The notes under the pieces are model-generated. The model did not search any database. It was given only the letters and a program-made list of their open reading frames with translations, and was not told where the DNA came from. A stretch of DNA of 10,776 nt from Bacteroidales bacterium (lineage in GTDB: Bacteria; Bacteroidota; Bacteroidia; Bacteroidales; SMBSF77), in the NCBI GenBank assembly GCA_021106655.1, contig JAIOTT010000156.1:1-10776 (forward strand). The letters run 5' to 3'. Both the position numbers and the translations under genes were made by a program. Positions 1 to 6,289 of this stretch are shown here, one piece after another. The number at the start of each line of letters is the position of its first letter. Positions within the stretch are counted from its first letter, which is position 1.

Positions 1-885
1 AGATGCCAGGATATATTCAACTATATGCTGTGAAGTAATAACATTTACAGGTTTATTAAATCTTTTCTTTGGAGTTTTCTGATATCCTGCCGGCAGATAA
101 AAGCTCTCCCTTTCACGTTTATACATTACTTCCCATAGCATTAAGTCATACTCTTCTCTAAATTTATTTATATCTCCCGGGAGTTTAACATATTGTGGAA
201 CAGAGAAACTGGATCTCATTCTTTCAAAGGAAAAATTATCAATGATCTCGATATTTAGTTTACTCTTCTTTTCAAGGTATTCAGACCCTGAAACCATATA
301 AACTTTATCCTTTTTTGTATACCAGAACAAGTCCATTGCTCCATAAACGTAACCCATTGTTTCGGCAATATGATGACAAACATAATTTGTGTTGATAAGC
401 ATATATATTATTTCATGCCTGAAACTATGTGTTCTTGGTTCAGATTGAAAGATCTTTTTTGTAGCATCAGCCAGCTTTTCTCTGTCACATGCATCGCCTT
501 TACTTCCGGAGTAATGCTTTCCGAGATAGAATTCCTCAAGCGATAAAGGTGTGTCTTTTAAGGTTCGTTCACCGTGCCGGTAAGAGCCATGGACTTTAAT
601 AGTCAATAATAATGGTGTACAGAATTTTACTTCAGTATCTTTAAAAGCCCCTTTTGCAAAAGTGTTGATCTGGAAGGCAATAACCTGGTATGTTTTACGA
701 TCAATTTCTTTTACATAAGCAAATCCGTCGCGGCAATATATTTTATCTCTTAAAGTAAGTTTTTCGTTTGTCAGTATGGTGCTAATAAAATCATCAAACT
801 CAGCTTCAGTGATTTTTTGTTTTCCTTTTGATGGGATATTTTTTCTTACAAAGCTGCTGAAATTTTTGTATTTCTGTACTAACAT
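1..885 (-). CDS. Unrecognised protein, C-terminus beyond the left edge (at least 295 aa)
   Basis: An uninterrupted minus-strand frame runs from an ATG at 883-885 to base 1 with no stop, so at least 295 residues are encoded. The nearest in-frame stop upstream is at 931-933 and no ATG, GTG or TTG lies between, which fixes the start; AAGG sits just before it. I do not recognise the family. The visible protein looks soluble and basic, with no signal peptide or membrane segment. Clusters that may matter are VHGSYRHGER (98-107), SGSKGDACDRE (126-136), TKKIFQSEPRTHSFRHE (142-158) and NYVCHHIAETMGYVYG (167-182). The His/Cys residues in the last two could be structural or metal-binding, but that is speculation. 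It lies 40 bases downstream of the toxin gene in the same direction with no visible promoter between, so it may be co-transcribed with the toxin-antitoxin pair. Coding status is well supported by frame length; function is unknown. Confidence 0.8.
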   Translation of the reverse strand, partial: MLVQKYKNFSSFVRKNIPSKGKQKITEAEFDDFISTILTNEKLTLRDKIYCRDGFAYVKEIDRKTYQVIAFQINTFAKGAFKDTEVKFCTPLLLTIKVHGSYRHGERTLKDTPLSLEEFYLGKHYSGSKGDACDREKLADATKKIFQSEPRTHSFRHEIIYMLINTNYVCHHIAETMGYVYGAMDLFWYTKKDKVYMVSGSEYLEKKSKLNIEIIDNFSFERMRSSFSVPQYVKLPGDINKFREEYDLMLWEVMYKRERESFYLPAGYQKTPKKRFNKPVNVITSQHIVEYILAS

Positions 886-925
886 AATCCTTGTATTAAA
901 TTTTTTTCTGAAAAATAATGTGGTA

Positions 926-1207
926 TTAAATCATTCTGGCACAGTGGTGTACTGTTACAATGTCAATCCTAAGTTCATCAATAATATGATAAACTATTCT
1001 GTAATTACCTCTTATTAGTTCTCTAATTTGTTCATCTTCGATTTCAAGAACCATTTTTCCTGCTTTTGGGTAACTCTTTAGAATCTCAACAGAATTAAAA
1101 AGACTTTCAACTGTAATTTGTGCATATCTAAAAGAATCTTTTGAGATAAATTCACCAATATCGTTGAGATCAAAAAGTGCGGAATCGGACCAAATTACTT
1201 TAACCAT
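926..1207 (-). CDS. RelE/ParE-family toxin of a type II toxin-antitoxin pair
   Basis: A 93-residue protein with the pattern of the RelE/ParE toxin superfamily: an opening strand and helix VIWSDSALFDLNDIGEFI (4-21), a second helix, then YPKAGKMV (46-53), the core RELIRGNYRIVYHI (62-75) and a last strand ending IVTVHHCARMI (83-93). In this superfamily the matching C-terminal part usually reads RELI-GNYRIIY and HGAR. Members either cleave mRNA at the ribosome (RelE type) or poison DNA gyrase (ParE type); sequence alone does not say which, though the YRIVY plus HHxAR ending is like proteins usually annotated ParE or 'plasmid stabilization'. The ATG at 1205-1207 lies inside the end of the antitoxin gene (13-base overlap), typical of translational coupling in such pairs. 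The family assignment is firm; the cellular target is not known. Confidence 0.88.
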   Translation of the reverse strand: MVKVIWSDSALFDLNDIGEFISKDSFRYAQITVESLFNSVEILKSYPKAGKMVLEIEDEQIRELIRGNYRIVYHIIDELRIDIVTVHHCARMI

Positions 1208-1377
1208 TTATTAAGCTTTATTTTAGCCTCTTCAACTGTATTAATTCGTCCACTTTCAGAGTCAGCTAGTCCTTTTTGAACTTTTTCGATAAAGATTAAA
1301 TGATCAACAATTTGATCGATTGTAAGATTTTCTGGTAATTTGTCAAGAGAGTTAATTATCTGTGTTTTTGTTATCAT
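1195..1377 (-). CDS. Short antitoxin partner of the RelE/ParE toxin
   Basis: A 60-residue protein read from the ATG at 1375-1377. A longer frame opens at 1419, but its 14 extra residues (MMNFCIFGINLIIA) would be encoded across the promoter-like box at 1398-1405, so the inner start is preferred. The protein begins MITKTQIINSLDKLPENLTI, continues with a predicted helix DQIVDHLIFIEKVQKGLADSE, and ends GRINTVEEAKIKLNKWLK. The last part (small turn, T-x-EEA, then a basic helix ending in KW) resembles the tails with which many antitoxins wrap their ParE or RelE toxin. The N-terminal half does not look like a ribbon-helix-helix, Phd/YefM or Xre helix-turn-helix domain, so the DNA-binding mode is unclear. 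Its role as antitoxin is inferred from size, order (upstream of the toxin) and the 13-base overlap. Confidence 0.78.
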   Translation of the reverse strand: MITKTQIINSLDKLPENLTIDQIVDHLIFIEKVQKGLADSESGRINTVEEAKIKLNKWLK

Positions 1378-1397
1378 GGCAATTATCAAATTTATTC

Positions 1398-1405
1398 CAA
1401 AGATA
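1398..1405 (-). promoter_or_regulatory. Bacteroidota-type -7 promoter box (TATCTTTG) for the toxin-antitoxin pair
   Basis: Read on the minus strand the bases are TATCTTTG, an exact match to the TAnnTTTG -7 consensus of the Bacteroidota primary sigma factor. It lies 20 bases before the antitoxin ATG, giving a short leader. I do not see a well-placed TTTG -33 element 19-21 bases upstream, so the call rests on the -7 box and its position. Confidence 0.5.
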
Positions 1406-1472
1406 CAAAAATTCATCAAAATAATATATCAGATCATCAAAAGTATTTATGTAAAACCGTTGGATAAAAATA

Positions 1473-1492
1473 TACCTTTCTGTTTAAAGGTA
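1473..1492. repeat. Small inverted repeat (7-bp stem, 6-base loop)
   Basis: TACCTTT (1473-1479) and AAAGGTA (1486-1492) are perfect complements around the loop CTGTTT. It lies about 70 bases upstream of the -7 box of the toxin-antitoxin pair. It could be an operator-like site or chance; the stem is AT-rich and weak. Confidence 0.35.
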
Positions 1493-1613
1493 AGTGTTTG
1501 TTTTGACCTCATCCCCCAACTCCTTCTTCGTCAGGGTTTGCATTCCTTATATTACTTGCAAATGTGCAAATGGTTTGACTTAAAAAAATCAACTTAAGTT
1601 TATATGTTATATA

Positions 1614-1764
1614 GATTTTTCCCTCCACTTCATTCCGGTCGAAATGACACATTTCGGTTTTTTATAATAGTAAGGGCGAGGCACTCCTTTGATAATTATT
1701 ATTGTGTGCCTCGCCCTTTATTAAAATAAATTTAGCATTGTCATTTCGACCGAAGGGAGAAATC
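1614..1764. repeat. Composite palindromic intergenic element: two divergent repeat copies around a hairpin
   Basis: A copy of a repeat beginning TGTCATTTCGACCG is read on the minus strand from 1649 down to about 1614, where it continues GAATGAAGTGGAGGG and ends AAAAATC. A second copy is read on the plus strand from 1739 to about 1764, continuing AAGGGAGAAATC. The 14-base cores (1636-1649 and 1739-1752) are perfect inverted repeats, and both copies run on into a similar GGGA-AAATC tail, so they are two members of one family placed head to head. Between them lies the hairpin at 1672-1718. From memory, TGTCATTTCGACCG-type sequences are abundant dispersed intergenic repeats in Bacteroidota genomes. 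No transposase is present; a non-autonomous mobile element or a palindromic repeat is possible. Confidence 0.7.
1672..1718. repeat. Strong 13-bp inverted repeat with a 21-base loop
   Basis: AAGGGCGAGGCAC (1672-1684) and GTGCCTCGCCCTT (1706-1718) are perfect complements, separated by an AT-rich loop (1685-1705). The stem is mostly G-C and stands out in an AT-rich spacer, so it would fold strongly in RNA from either strand. No long run of T follows on either side, though the minus-strand exit is A/T-rich. It may work as a terminator isolating the dcw genes from the toxin-antitoxin pair, or be the core of a mobile palindromic repeat. Confidence 0.75.
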
Positions 1765-1865
1765 CCCTGCTGAGCGTATTCAGTGGATATAAGATCAAAA
1801 CAAAAAAATAGCTTTAGCCGAAATATTTATTTGGTTAAAACCATATTTTGCTTGTCTCCCCTTTT

Positions 1866-1885
1866 CCTACAGATAAATCTGTAGG
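1866..1885 (-). terminator. Hairpin 45 bases downstream of yqeY, possible terminator of the dcw transcript
   Basis: CCTACAGAT (1866-1874) and ATCTGTAGG (1877-1885) are perfect inverted repeats around AA; in RNA this would be an 8-bp stem with a 4-base loop. It is the first strong structure after the yqeY stop at 1931-1933, which suits a terminator for the leftward transcript. It is not followed by a T run (AAAAGGGG follows on the minus strand), so it is not a classical intrinsic terminator. It may equally be another short intergenic repeat. Confidence 0.35.
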
Positions 1886-1930
1886 TAATTCATACTGCTC
1901 CTGCCACTATTTTTCAAACTTAGAATTACC

Positions 1931-2386
1931 TTAAGTATTCAGGAGGTTCTTTACTATAACAGAAATGGATCGATTATCCGCCTTACCCGCAAGTTGTTTT
2001 GATGCTATTCCCATCACTTTTCCCATCTCTTTAATGCTTGTTGCCCCCGTATTTGTTATAATTTCTTTAATAATTTTAGTTATTTCTTCTTCTCCCATCT
2101 GTTCGGGGAGGTATTTTCCGATAACTAATGCCTGAAAATTTTCAGTTTCGGCGAGTTCAGCGCGATTTTGTGTAGTATAAATCTCTGCTGATTCTTTTCT
2201 TTGTTTTACTAATTTCTGAAGAAGTTTTATCTCTGTCTCTTTAGGTATATTTCCATCATTAATACCTTTTGCTGATTTTTCAAGGAGTAATGCAGCTTTG
2301 ACAGCTCTGAGAGCTTCAAGTGTTTTTTTATCCTTATTAAGCATTGCTGCTTTAATATCGCTATTAATAGTACTTTCCAGACTCAT
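1931..2386 (-). CDS. yqeY: GatB/YqeY domain-containing protein
   Basis: A 151-residue protein, the normal length for free-standing YqeY. This is the small helical domain that also forms the C-terminus of GatB and GatE, subunits of tRNA-dependent amidotransferases, where it helps bind tRNA. The role of the free protein is not settled; a tRNA-related function is only inferred from the domain. Visible family marks are the start MSLESTINSDIKAAMLNKDK, the helix LRAVKAALLLEKSAKG (26-41), LVKQRKESAEIY (59-70), KYLPEQMGEEEI (91-102) and the C-terminal block EMGKVMG...LAGKADNRSISVIVKNLL (120-149). It lies 145 bases downstream of ftsZ on the same strand; ftsZ-yqeY adjacency is common in Bacteroidota. 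The spacer holds repeats and no clear promoter box, so read-through from ftsZ is plausible. Family assignment is secure. Confidence 0.93.
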   Translation of the reverse strand: MSLESTINSDIKAAMLNKDKKTLEALRAVKAALLLEKSAKGINDGNIPKETEIKLLQKLVKQRKESAEIYTTQNRAELAETENFQALVIGKYLPEQMGEEEITKIIKEIITNTGATSIKEMGKVMGIASKQLAGKADNRSISVIVKNLLNT

Positions 2387-2412
2387 TTTGAGATAATTAA
2401 ATTGTTATACTA

Positions 2413-2449
2413 AAATTGTTAAACTGTTACATTGCTATATAAACAATTT
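2413..2449. repeat. AT-rich inverted repeat in the yqeY leader
   Basis: AAATTGTT (2413-2420) and AACAATTT (2442-2449) are perfect complements separated by 21 bases. A further copy of AAATTGTT starts at 2399. The stem is weak and the right arm is also the first unit of the tandem repeat that follows, so the symmetry may come from the same simple-sequence process rather than from a regulatory hairpin. Confidence 0.4.
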
Positions 2450-2476
2450 AACAATATAACAATATAACAATATAAC
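2442..2476. repeat. 8-bp tandem repeat (AACAATAT) upstream of yqeY
   Basis: The unit AACAATAT occurs three times in perfect tandem (2450-2457, 2458-2465, 2466-2473). A variant AACAATTT (2442-2449) stands before it and a partial AAC (2474-2476) after. The array lies in the 145-base spacer between ftsZ and yqeY, about 55-90 bases before the yqeY ATG. Such arrays can change copy number by slippage, which could alter yqeY leader length; no effect can be shown from this one sequence. Confidence 0.75.
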
Positions 2477-2531
2477 CCTGTAGGTTAACCAGAAATTTAG
2501 CCTGCTAAAAACAAAACAGATAATGAGCTTT

Positions 2532-4124
2532 TCAATCTACATTGTCATGCAGGAAGGAATTATTAGATTTGATTTCTGTCTCACCATTTTCACTTTCTGA
2601 TAATGAGAAGCGTGATATTTCTGATTCGGATGATGGAATATTGTCCTCAAGACTAACATTCTTTCTTACATAGGCAGGTTCGTTTTCGAGTTCTGCAAGT
2701 CCTGCCGGGGTTTTAAGTTTTACACTAAGATCCCTGAGTTTTTTAATTCTCTCCTTGGATTTTTTTTCAATACTGGATTTTTCAGTATCAATCTGCGTAT
2801 CGTTTAGAATTTTGTTTACTACAGTTTCTTGTTCTTGTTGTTTCGGTTCAGGTTCTTCGGTATGCTCAATCGGTGCTGAATCTGATTTTATTGGAGGGCT
2901 TTGTATATTTTCTTCAACCTTACTTTCATAAGTCTGAGTAAGATCAAAGACGATTTTCTTCTTTTCTTGTGTTGAATTCGCTTCTGATTCTATATTATTT
3001 TTTACCTGATCTTCGGCCAGAATCTTAATCTCTTCCTCTTTAGTTTCAACTTTCTTGATTTCTGGAAGTTGTTCAATTGTTTTTTCTTTTATATCAGGAA
3101 TATTTTTATCATTAAGCTCATGCATTACCTTGCTCACCTTGGCGATTTTGGACTGTTCAACTTTATTTGATTCAAATCCTGTAGCTATTAATGTAATGCT
3201 TATGTTATTTCCCAATGATTCATCATTGCCGTTTCCCCATATAATTTCAGCATTAAGTCCTGCCTGATTTTGAATATATTCTGTGATTTCAGTAACCTCA
3301 TCCATTGAAATCTCCTCGCTACCTGAAGAAAGATACAAAAGGATATTATTAGCACCTTCAATATTGTCGTCATTTAATAGAGGAGATGATAAAGCTGCTT
3401 CTATTGCTTTCTCAGCTCTGTTTTCACCTTCGGCTATACCAGAACCCATAATTGCAACTCCACTATTATTCATTACTGTTTTTACATCTTCAAAATCAAC
3501 ATTAATATAACCTGCCACTGTGATGATTTCCGCAATACCTTTTGCAGCAACAGTAAGAATATTATCGGCTTTACTAAATGCTTCAGAAAGAGGCAGATCT
3601 CCGTATAATTCTCTAAGTTTATCATTACAGATAATCAGAAGTGTATCAACATGTTGCCTAAGTTCCTTAATACCATTTTCAGCTTGTTGCTTTCTTTTGC
3701 GGCCTTCAAACGAAAACGGAATAGTGACAATACCAACAGTTAATATGTCCATTTCTTTTGCTATTTCTGCAATAACCGGAGCAGCACCTGTGCCTGTACC
3801 ACCTCCCATACCGGCTGTTACGAAAAGCATCTTGGTATTGTTTTCCAATAAGGTTTTAATATCCTCATTGTTTTCCACGGCAGCATCTTTCCCTTTTTCG
3901 GGAACTGATCCCGCACCTCTTCCTTCTGTCAACTTTGTTCCAAGTTGAATTTTAGTAGGGATAGGACTGGCATACAAAGCCTGAGAGTCAGTGTTGCAGA
4001 CAATGAAGTCCACACCCTCAATACCCTGATTATACATGTGGTTCACGGCATTACTGCCGCCGCCACCGACGCCAATAACTTTAATTATGGAAGACTGATT
4101 TTTTGGGGAATCAAATTTAAGCAT
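2532..4124 (-). CDS. ftsZ: Cell division protein FtsZ
   Basis: The tubulin-like GTPase that polymerises into the division ring at midcell. The globular part covers residues 12-320: nucleotide-binding loop VIGVGGGGSNAVN (16-28), NTDSQAL (44-50), tubulin signature GGGTGTG (107-113), PFSFEGRKR (136-144) and the T7 loop NVDFEDV (208-214), whose acidic residues complete the GTPase site of the next subunit. At 530 residues it is longer than the roughly 380-400 of typical proteobacterial FtsZ. The excess is a tail of about 210 residues: a Glu/Lys/Gln-rich, probably disordered linker (321-460), then ELENEPAYVRKNV (478-490), SRFSL (504-508) and the extreme C-terminal NSFLHDNVD (522-530), probably the peptide that binds FtsA and other partners. 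The ATG precedes the fold by the usual short extension. A 91-base gap separates it from ftsA, the largest break from murD to here, but no good promoter box is visible. Confidence 0.98.
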   Translation of the reverse strand: MLKFDSPKNQSSIIKVIGVGGGGSNAVNHMYNQGIEGVDFIVCNTDSQALYASPIPTKIQLGTKLTEGRGAGSVPEKGKDAAVENNEDIKTLLENNTKMLFVTAGMGGGTGTGAAPVIAEIAKEMDILTVGIVTIPFSFEGRKRKQQAENGIKELRQHVDTLLIICNDKLRELYGDLPLSEAFSKADNILTVAAKGIAEIITVAGYINVDFEDVKTVMNNSGVAIMGSGIAEGENRAEKAIEAALSSPLLNDDNIEGANNILLYLSSGSEEISMDEVTEITEYIQNQAGLNAEIIWGNGNDESLGNNISITLIATGFESNKVEQSKIAKVSKVMHELNDKNIPDIKEKTIEQLPEIKKVETKEEEIKILAEDQVKNNIESEANSTQEKKKIVFDLTQTYESKVEENIQSPPIKSDSAPIEHTEEPEPKQQEQETVVNKILNDTQIDTEKSSIEKKSKERIKKLRDLSVKLKTPAGLAELENEPAYVRKNVSLEDNIPSSESEISRFSLSESENGETEIKSNNSFLHDNVD

Positions 4125-4215
4125 GTTAGATGATGTTAAATTTTCATTAAAATTAAATTATATTTTGAATGAAATATTAGTAGAAAAAAATTCTTTTTAA
4201 CAAAATGATTGTTAA

Positions 4216-5478
4216 TTATTCTACCTCTTCTTCTTCAAACCAATTTTTTATTTTATCGAAAAAGCTTGCCCTTTTCTTTTTAGCAGACTTGTCTTTCACT
4301 TTTTTATTATTTCCATTTTCTTTTTCAAACCTATCCAAGCCAATTATTACAAGTCCGACACCAGTGGAATACATTGGAATAGCCATCTCTTCCGGCACAT
4401 CATTAGCAAGATGCTCATTGGGGTATCCAATGCGGGTATCCATACCTGTGATAAATTCGGTTAATTGTGCTATATGTCTTAGCTGGGCTCCACCACCGGT
4501 AAGCACTATTCCTGCAATCAATTTTTTTTCATAACCCGAATTTTTAATCTCAAAATAAATATGTTCAATGATTTCTTCCATTCGTGCCTGAATTATGCTA
4601 GCCAGGTTTTTTAGGGTGATCTCCTTTGGTGGTCTTCCACGTAGTCCGGGGATTGCTACAATCTCTTCTTCCTTATTCTCACTTGCCAAAGCAGAACCAA
4701 ATTTCACTTTGAGTTCTTCAGCATGTTTTTTGATAATTGTACAACCTTCCTTTACGTCTTCAGTAATAATATCACCTCCAAATGGTATAACAGCAGTATG
4801 TCGAATTATACCATCCTGAAAAATTGCTATATCCGTTGTTCCACCTCCAATATCTACAAGCACAACTCCAGCTTCCTTTTCTTCTTCACTGAGGACTGCC
4901 TCAGCAGAGGCTAAAGGTTCAAGAATAAGTTCCACAACTTCAAGCTCAGCTTTTCTTACACACTTGTAGATATTTTTTGCGGCAGTAGTTTGCCCTGTAA
5001 TTATGTGAAAATTTGCCTCCAATGAAATGCCGGCCATGCCTATGGGGTGCTTAATACCTTGTTCCTTATCGATTATGTATTCTTGTGGAATGACATCAAT
5101 TATCTCTTCACCGGGATTCATAACAAGCTTATACATATTGTCTGTTAACTTATCAATATCAGTCTGGTTTATCTCATCATCCAGTGTGTTTCTGATAATG
5201 TTTCCTTGATGTTGCAAGCTTTTAATGTGTTGTCCGGCAATACCAACATTGACAAATTCAATATTAACACCTGATTTTTGCTCAGCATCTTCAATGGCAG
5301 CCCTTATCGACTGAACGGTGTTTTCGATGTTTGAGACAACACCTCTTTTAACTCCCAGTGAATCTGTTTTACCGGAGCCAAGTATCTCAATCTTTCCATG
5401 CTCATTACGTTTGCCTACAATTGCTGCTATTTTGGTTGTTCCGATGTCTAAACCGACAATTATTTCCGATTCTTTCAT
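4216..5478 (-). CDS. ftsA: Cell division protein FtsA
   Basis: Actin-like ATPase that tethers FtsZ filaments to the inner face of the membrane and recruits later division proteins. At 420 residues it has the usual length. The actin-fold marks are present: phosphate-1 loop VGLDIGTTKIAAIVG (8-22), phosphate-2 loop VDIGGGTTDIAIF (208-220) and adenosine loop GIVLTGGGAQL (323-333). The FtsA-specific 1C subdomain, which replaces actin subdomain 1B, falls at about 80-165 (NVGIAGQHIKS through GMAGISLEANFHIITG). The tail is a Lys-rich linker (388-403) followed by the amphipathic helix ASFFDKIKNWFEEEE (404-418), the expected membrane-targeting sequence. The ATG lies 5 bases after the ftsQ stop, so the two are almost certainly translated from one message. 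Confidence 0.97.
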   Translation of the reverse strand: MKESEIIVGLDIGTTKIAAIVGKRNEHGKIEILGSGKTDSLGVKRGVVSNIENTVQSIRAAIEDAEQKSGVNIEFVNVGIAGQHIKSLQHQGNIIRNTLDDEINQTDIDKLTDNMYKLVMNPGEEIIDVIPQEYIIDKEQGIKHPIGMAGISLEANFHIITGQTTAAKNIYKCVRKAELEVVELILEPLASAEAVLSEEEKEAGVVLVDIGGGTTDIAIFQDGIIRHTAVIPFGGDIITEDVKEGCTIIKKHAEELKVKFGSALASENKEEEIVAIPGLRGRPPKEITLKNLASIIQARMEEIIEHIYFEIKNSGYEKKLIAGIVLTGGGAQLRHIAQLTEFITGMDTRIGYPNEHLANDVPEEMAIPMYSTGVGLVIIGLDRFEKENGNNKKVKDKSAKKKRASFFDKIKNWFEEEEVE

Positions 5479-5483
5479 ATTTC

Positions 5484-6278
5484 TTATTTTTTAGAACATA
5501 CAACTTGATTTTTGTATTTTAGGTTGATGGTTTTGTATTTATTCCATCCGGTTTTCTTAAAACCATCATTATATAGTGCTTTAAGATTGTTGAATTTTAC
5601 TTCAAGATCATCTGTTTTTCCAAATATGATCAGGTGATTCCCTACTTTTGGGATGAGCTCAATTTCATTGTTTTTGGTTATATATATTTGATCTATCATG
5701 GATTTCAGGAAATTGTCTTTATTGATATAACTAGCCAGATAAAAAATATTTTGCAAGTTATTTGATCTCTCTTTCTCTTCATTAATATTTTCAGGATCCC
5801 CGGATAGTCTGATAGAAGAAGAATAGAGCTCATTTATATTTCCATTCGCAACCAAAACCCTTGTTGTGGATTTTTGGCTAAGTGGCATTAAAGTTCCTTC
5901 TGAATCAATGTAATATCCTTTGTTATGCTTGTTGATAACTCTGACGATAGGTTGTCGCTGTACAATGTTGATTTGTATATTCCCTTCAACTGTTGAATAT
6001 ACATCAGCATTTATAATATATGGATTTTTCATGAGCATTTTCTCAATATCTCCTGTATTTATTTTCTTCAGCTTTTTTCCTATTATTGAATCTCCTGCTG
6101 CGATAATCTCCTTTTCAATATTCATGACACGGAGAAAAGTATCAGCCTCATTATATCTAATTGAAATCTCAAAATGTTTACATGTAAGTTTTTTATGCCT
6201 GACAGATGAAAATCCAAGCAGGAGAGCCAGTCCAACTATTAGAACTATCCATATTGCGATATTTATTATTTTCTTCAT
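5484..6278 (-). CDS. ftsQ: Cell division protein FtsQ/DivIB
   Basis: Single-pass membrane protein that links the cytoplasmic ring to the periplasmic synthesis machinery. The 264 residues show a short basic N-terminus (MKK), one membrane segment IINIAIWIVLIVGLALLLGF (4-23), then an extracytoplasmic part. A POTRA-like region spans about 33-110 (FEISIRYNEADTFLRVMNIEKEI and the pattern IEKMLMKNPYIINADVYSTVEGNIQINIVQRQPIVRV), followed by GYYIDSEGTLMPLS (121-134), a stretch conserved across FtsQ proteins, and the FtsQ beta domain. FtsQ evolves fast, so the call rests as much on position (between murC and ftsA) and topology as on sequence; together these make it firm. It starts 11 bases after the murC stop and ends 5 bases before ftsA. 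Confidence 0.93.
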   Translation of the reverse strand: MKKIINIAIWIVLIVGLALLLGFSSVRHKKLTCKHFEISIRYNEADTFLRVMNIEKEIIAAGDSIIGKKLKKINTGDIEKMLMKNPYIINADVYSTVEGNIQINIVQRQPIVRVINKHNKGYYIDSEGTLMPLSQKSTTRVLVANGNINELYSSSIRLSGDPENINEEKERSNNLQNIFYLASYINKDNFLKSMIDQIYITKNNEIELIPKVGNHLIIFGKTDDLEVKFNNLKALYNDGFKKTGWNKYKTINLKYKNQVVCSKK

Positions 6279-6289
6279 CTTTTTAGGAA

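Larger units (their letters stand above)
1406..1930. other. Non-coding spacer between the toxin-antitoxin pair and yqeY
   Basis: I find no convincing gene in about 525 bases. A plus-strand frame at 1340-1597 opens inside the antitoxin gene and has no family signal. The stretch holds a small hairpin (1473-1492), a directly repeated TGCAAATG (1557-1564 and 1565-1572), the composite palindromic element at 1614-1764 and a hairpin at 1866-1885. The segment at about 1505-1535, read on the minus strand, is unusually G-rich (GTTGGGGGATGAGGTC) and looks like intergenic repeat debris rather than coding sequence. This spacer separates conserved housekeeping genes from accessory genes. Confidence 0.6.

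Noticed and set aside
115..122. FtsW-like loop variant QSSDFAKL (residue positions in ftsW) as a possible loss of function
   Set aside because: The catalytic Asp269 and all other SEDS motifs are intact; the change from QPSEFAKL is conservative and probably a lineage trait.
1378..1419. 14-residue N-terminal extension of the antitoxin from an ATG at 1419
   Set aside because: It would be translated through the promoter-like box at 1398-1405; the inner ATG gives a more typical antitoxin N-terminus.
1340..1597. 85-codon plus-strand frame reaching into the spacer
   Set aside because: Overlaps the antitoxin gene antisense, runs through repeat-like sequence and shows no domain or start signal.
2442..2476. 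Possible CRISPR-like array
   Set aside because: The units are only 8 bases and contiguous with no spacers; it is a simple tandem repeat.
3520..3948. 142-codon plus-strand open frame inside ftsZ
   Set aside because: It is antisense to the most conserved part of ftsZ, has the Ser/Ile/Pro-rich make-up of a shadow frame, and shows no family motif.
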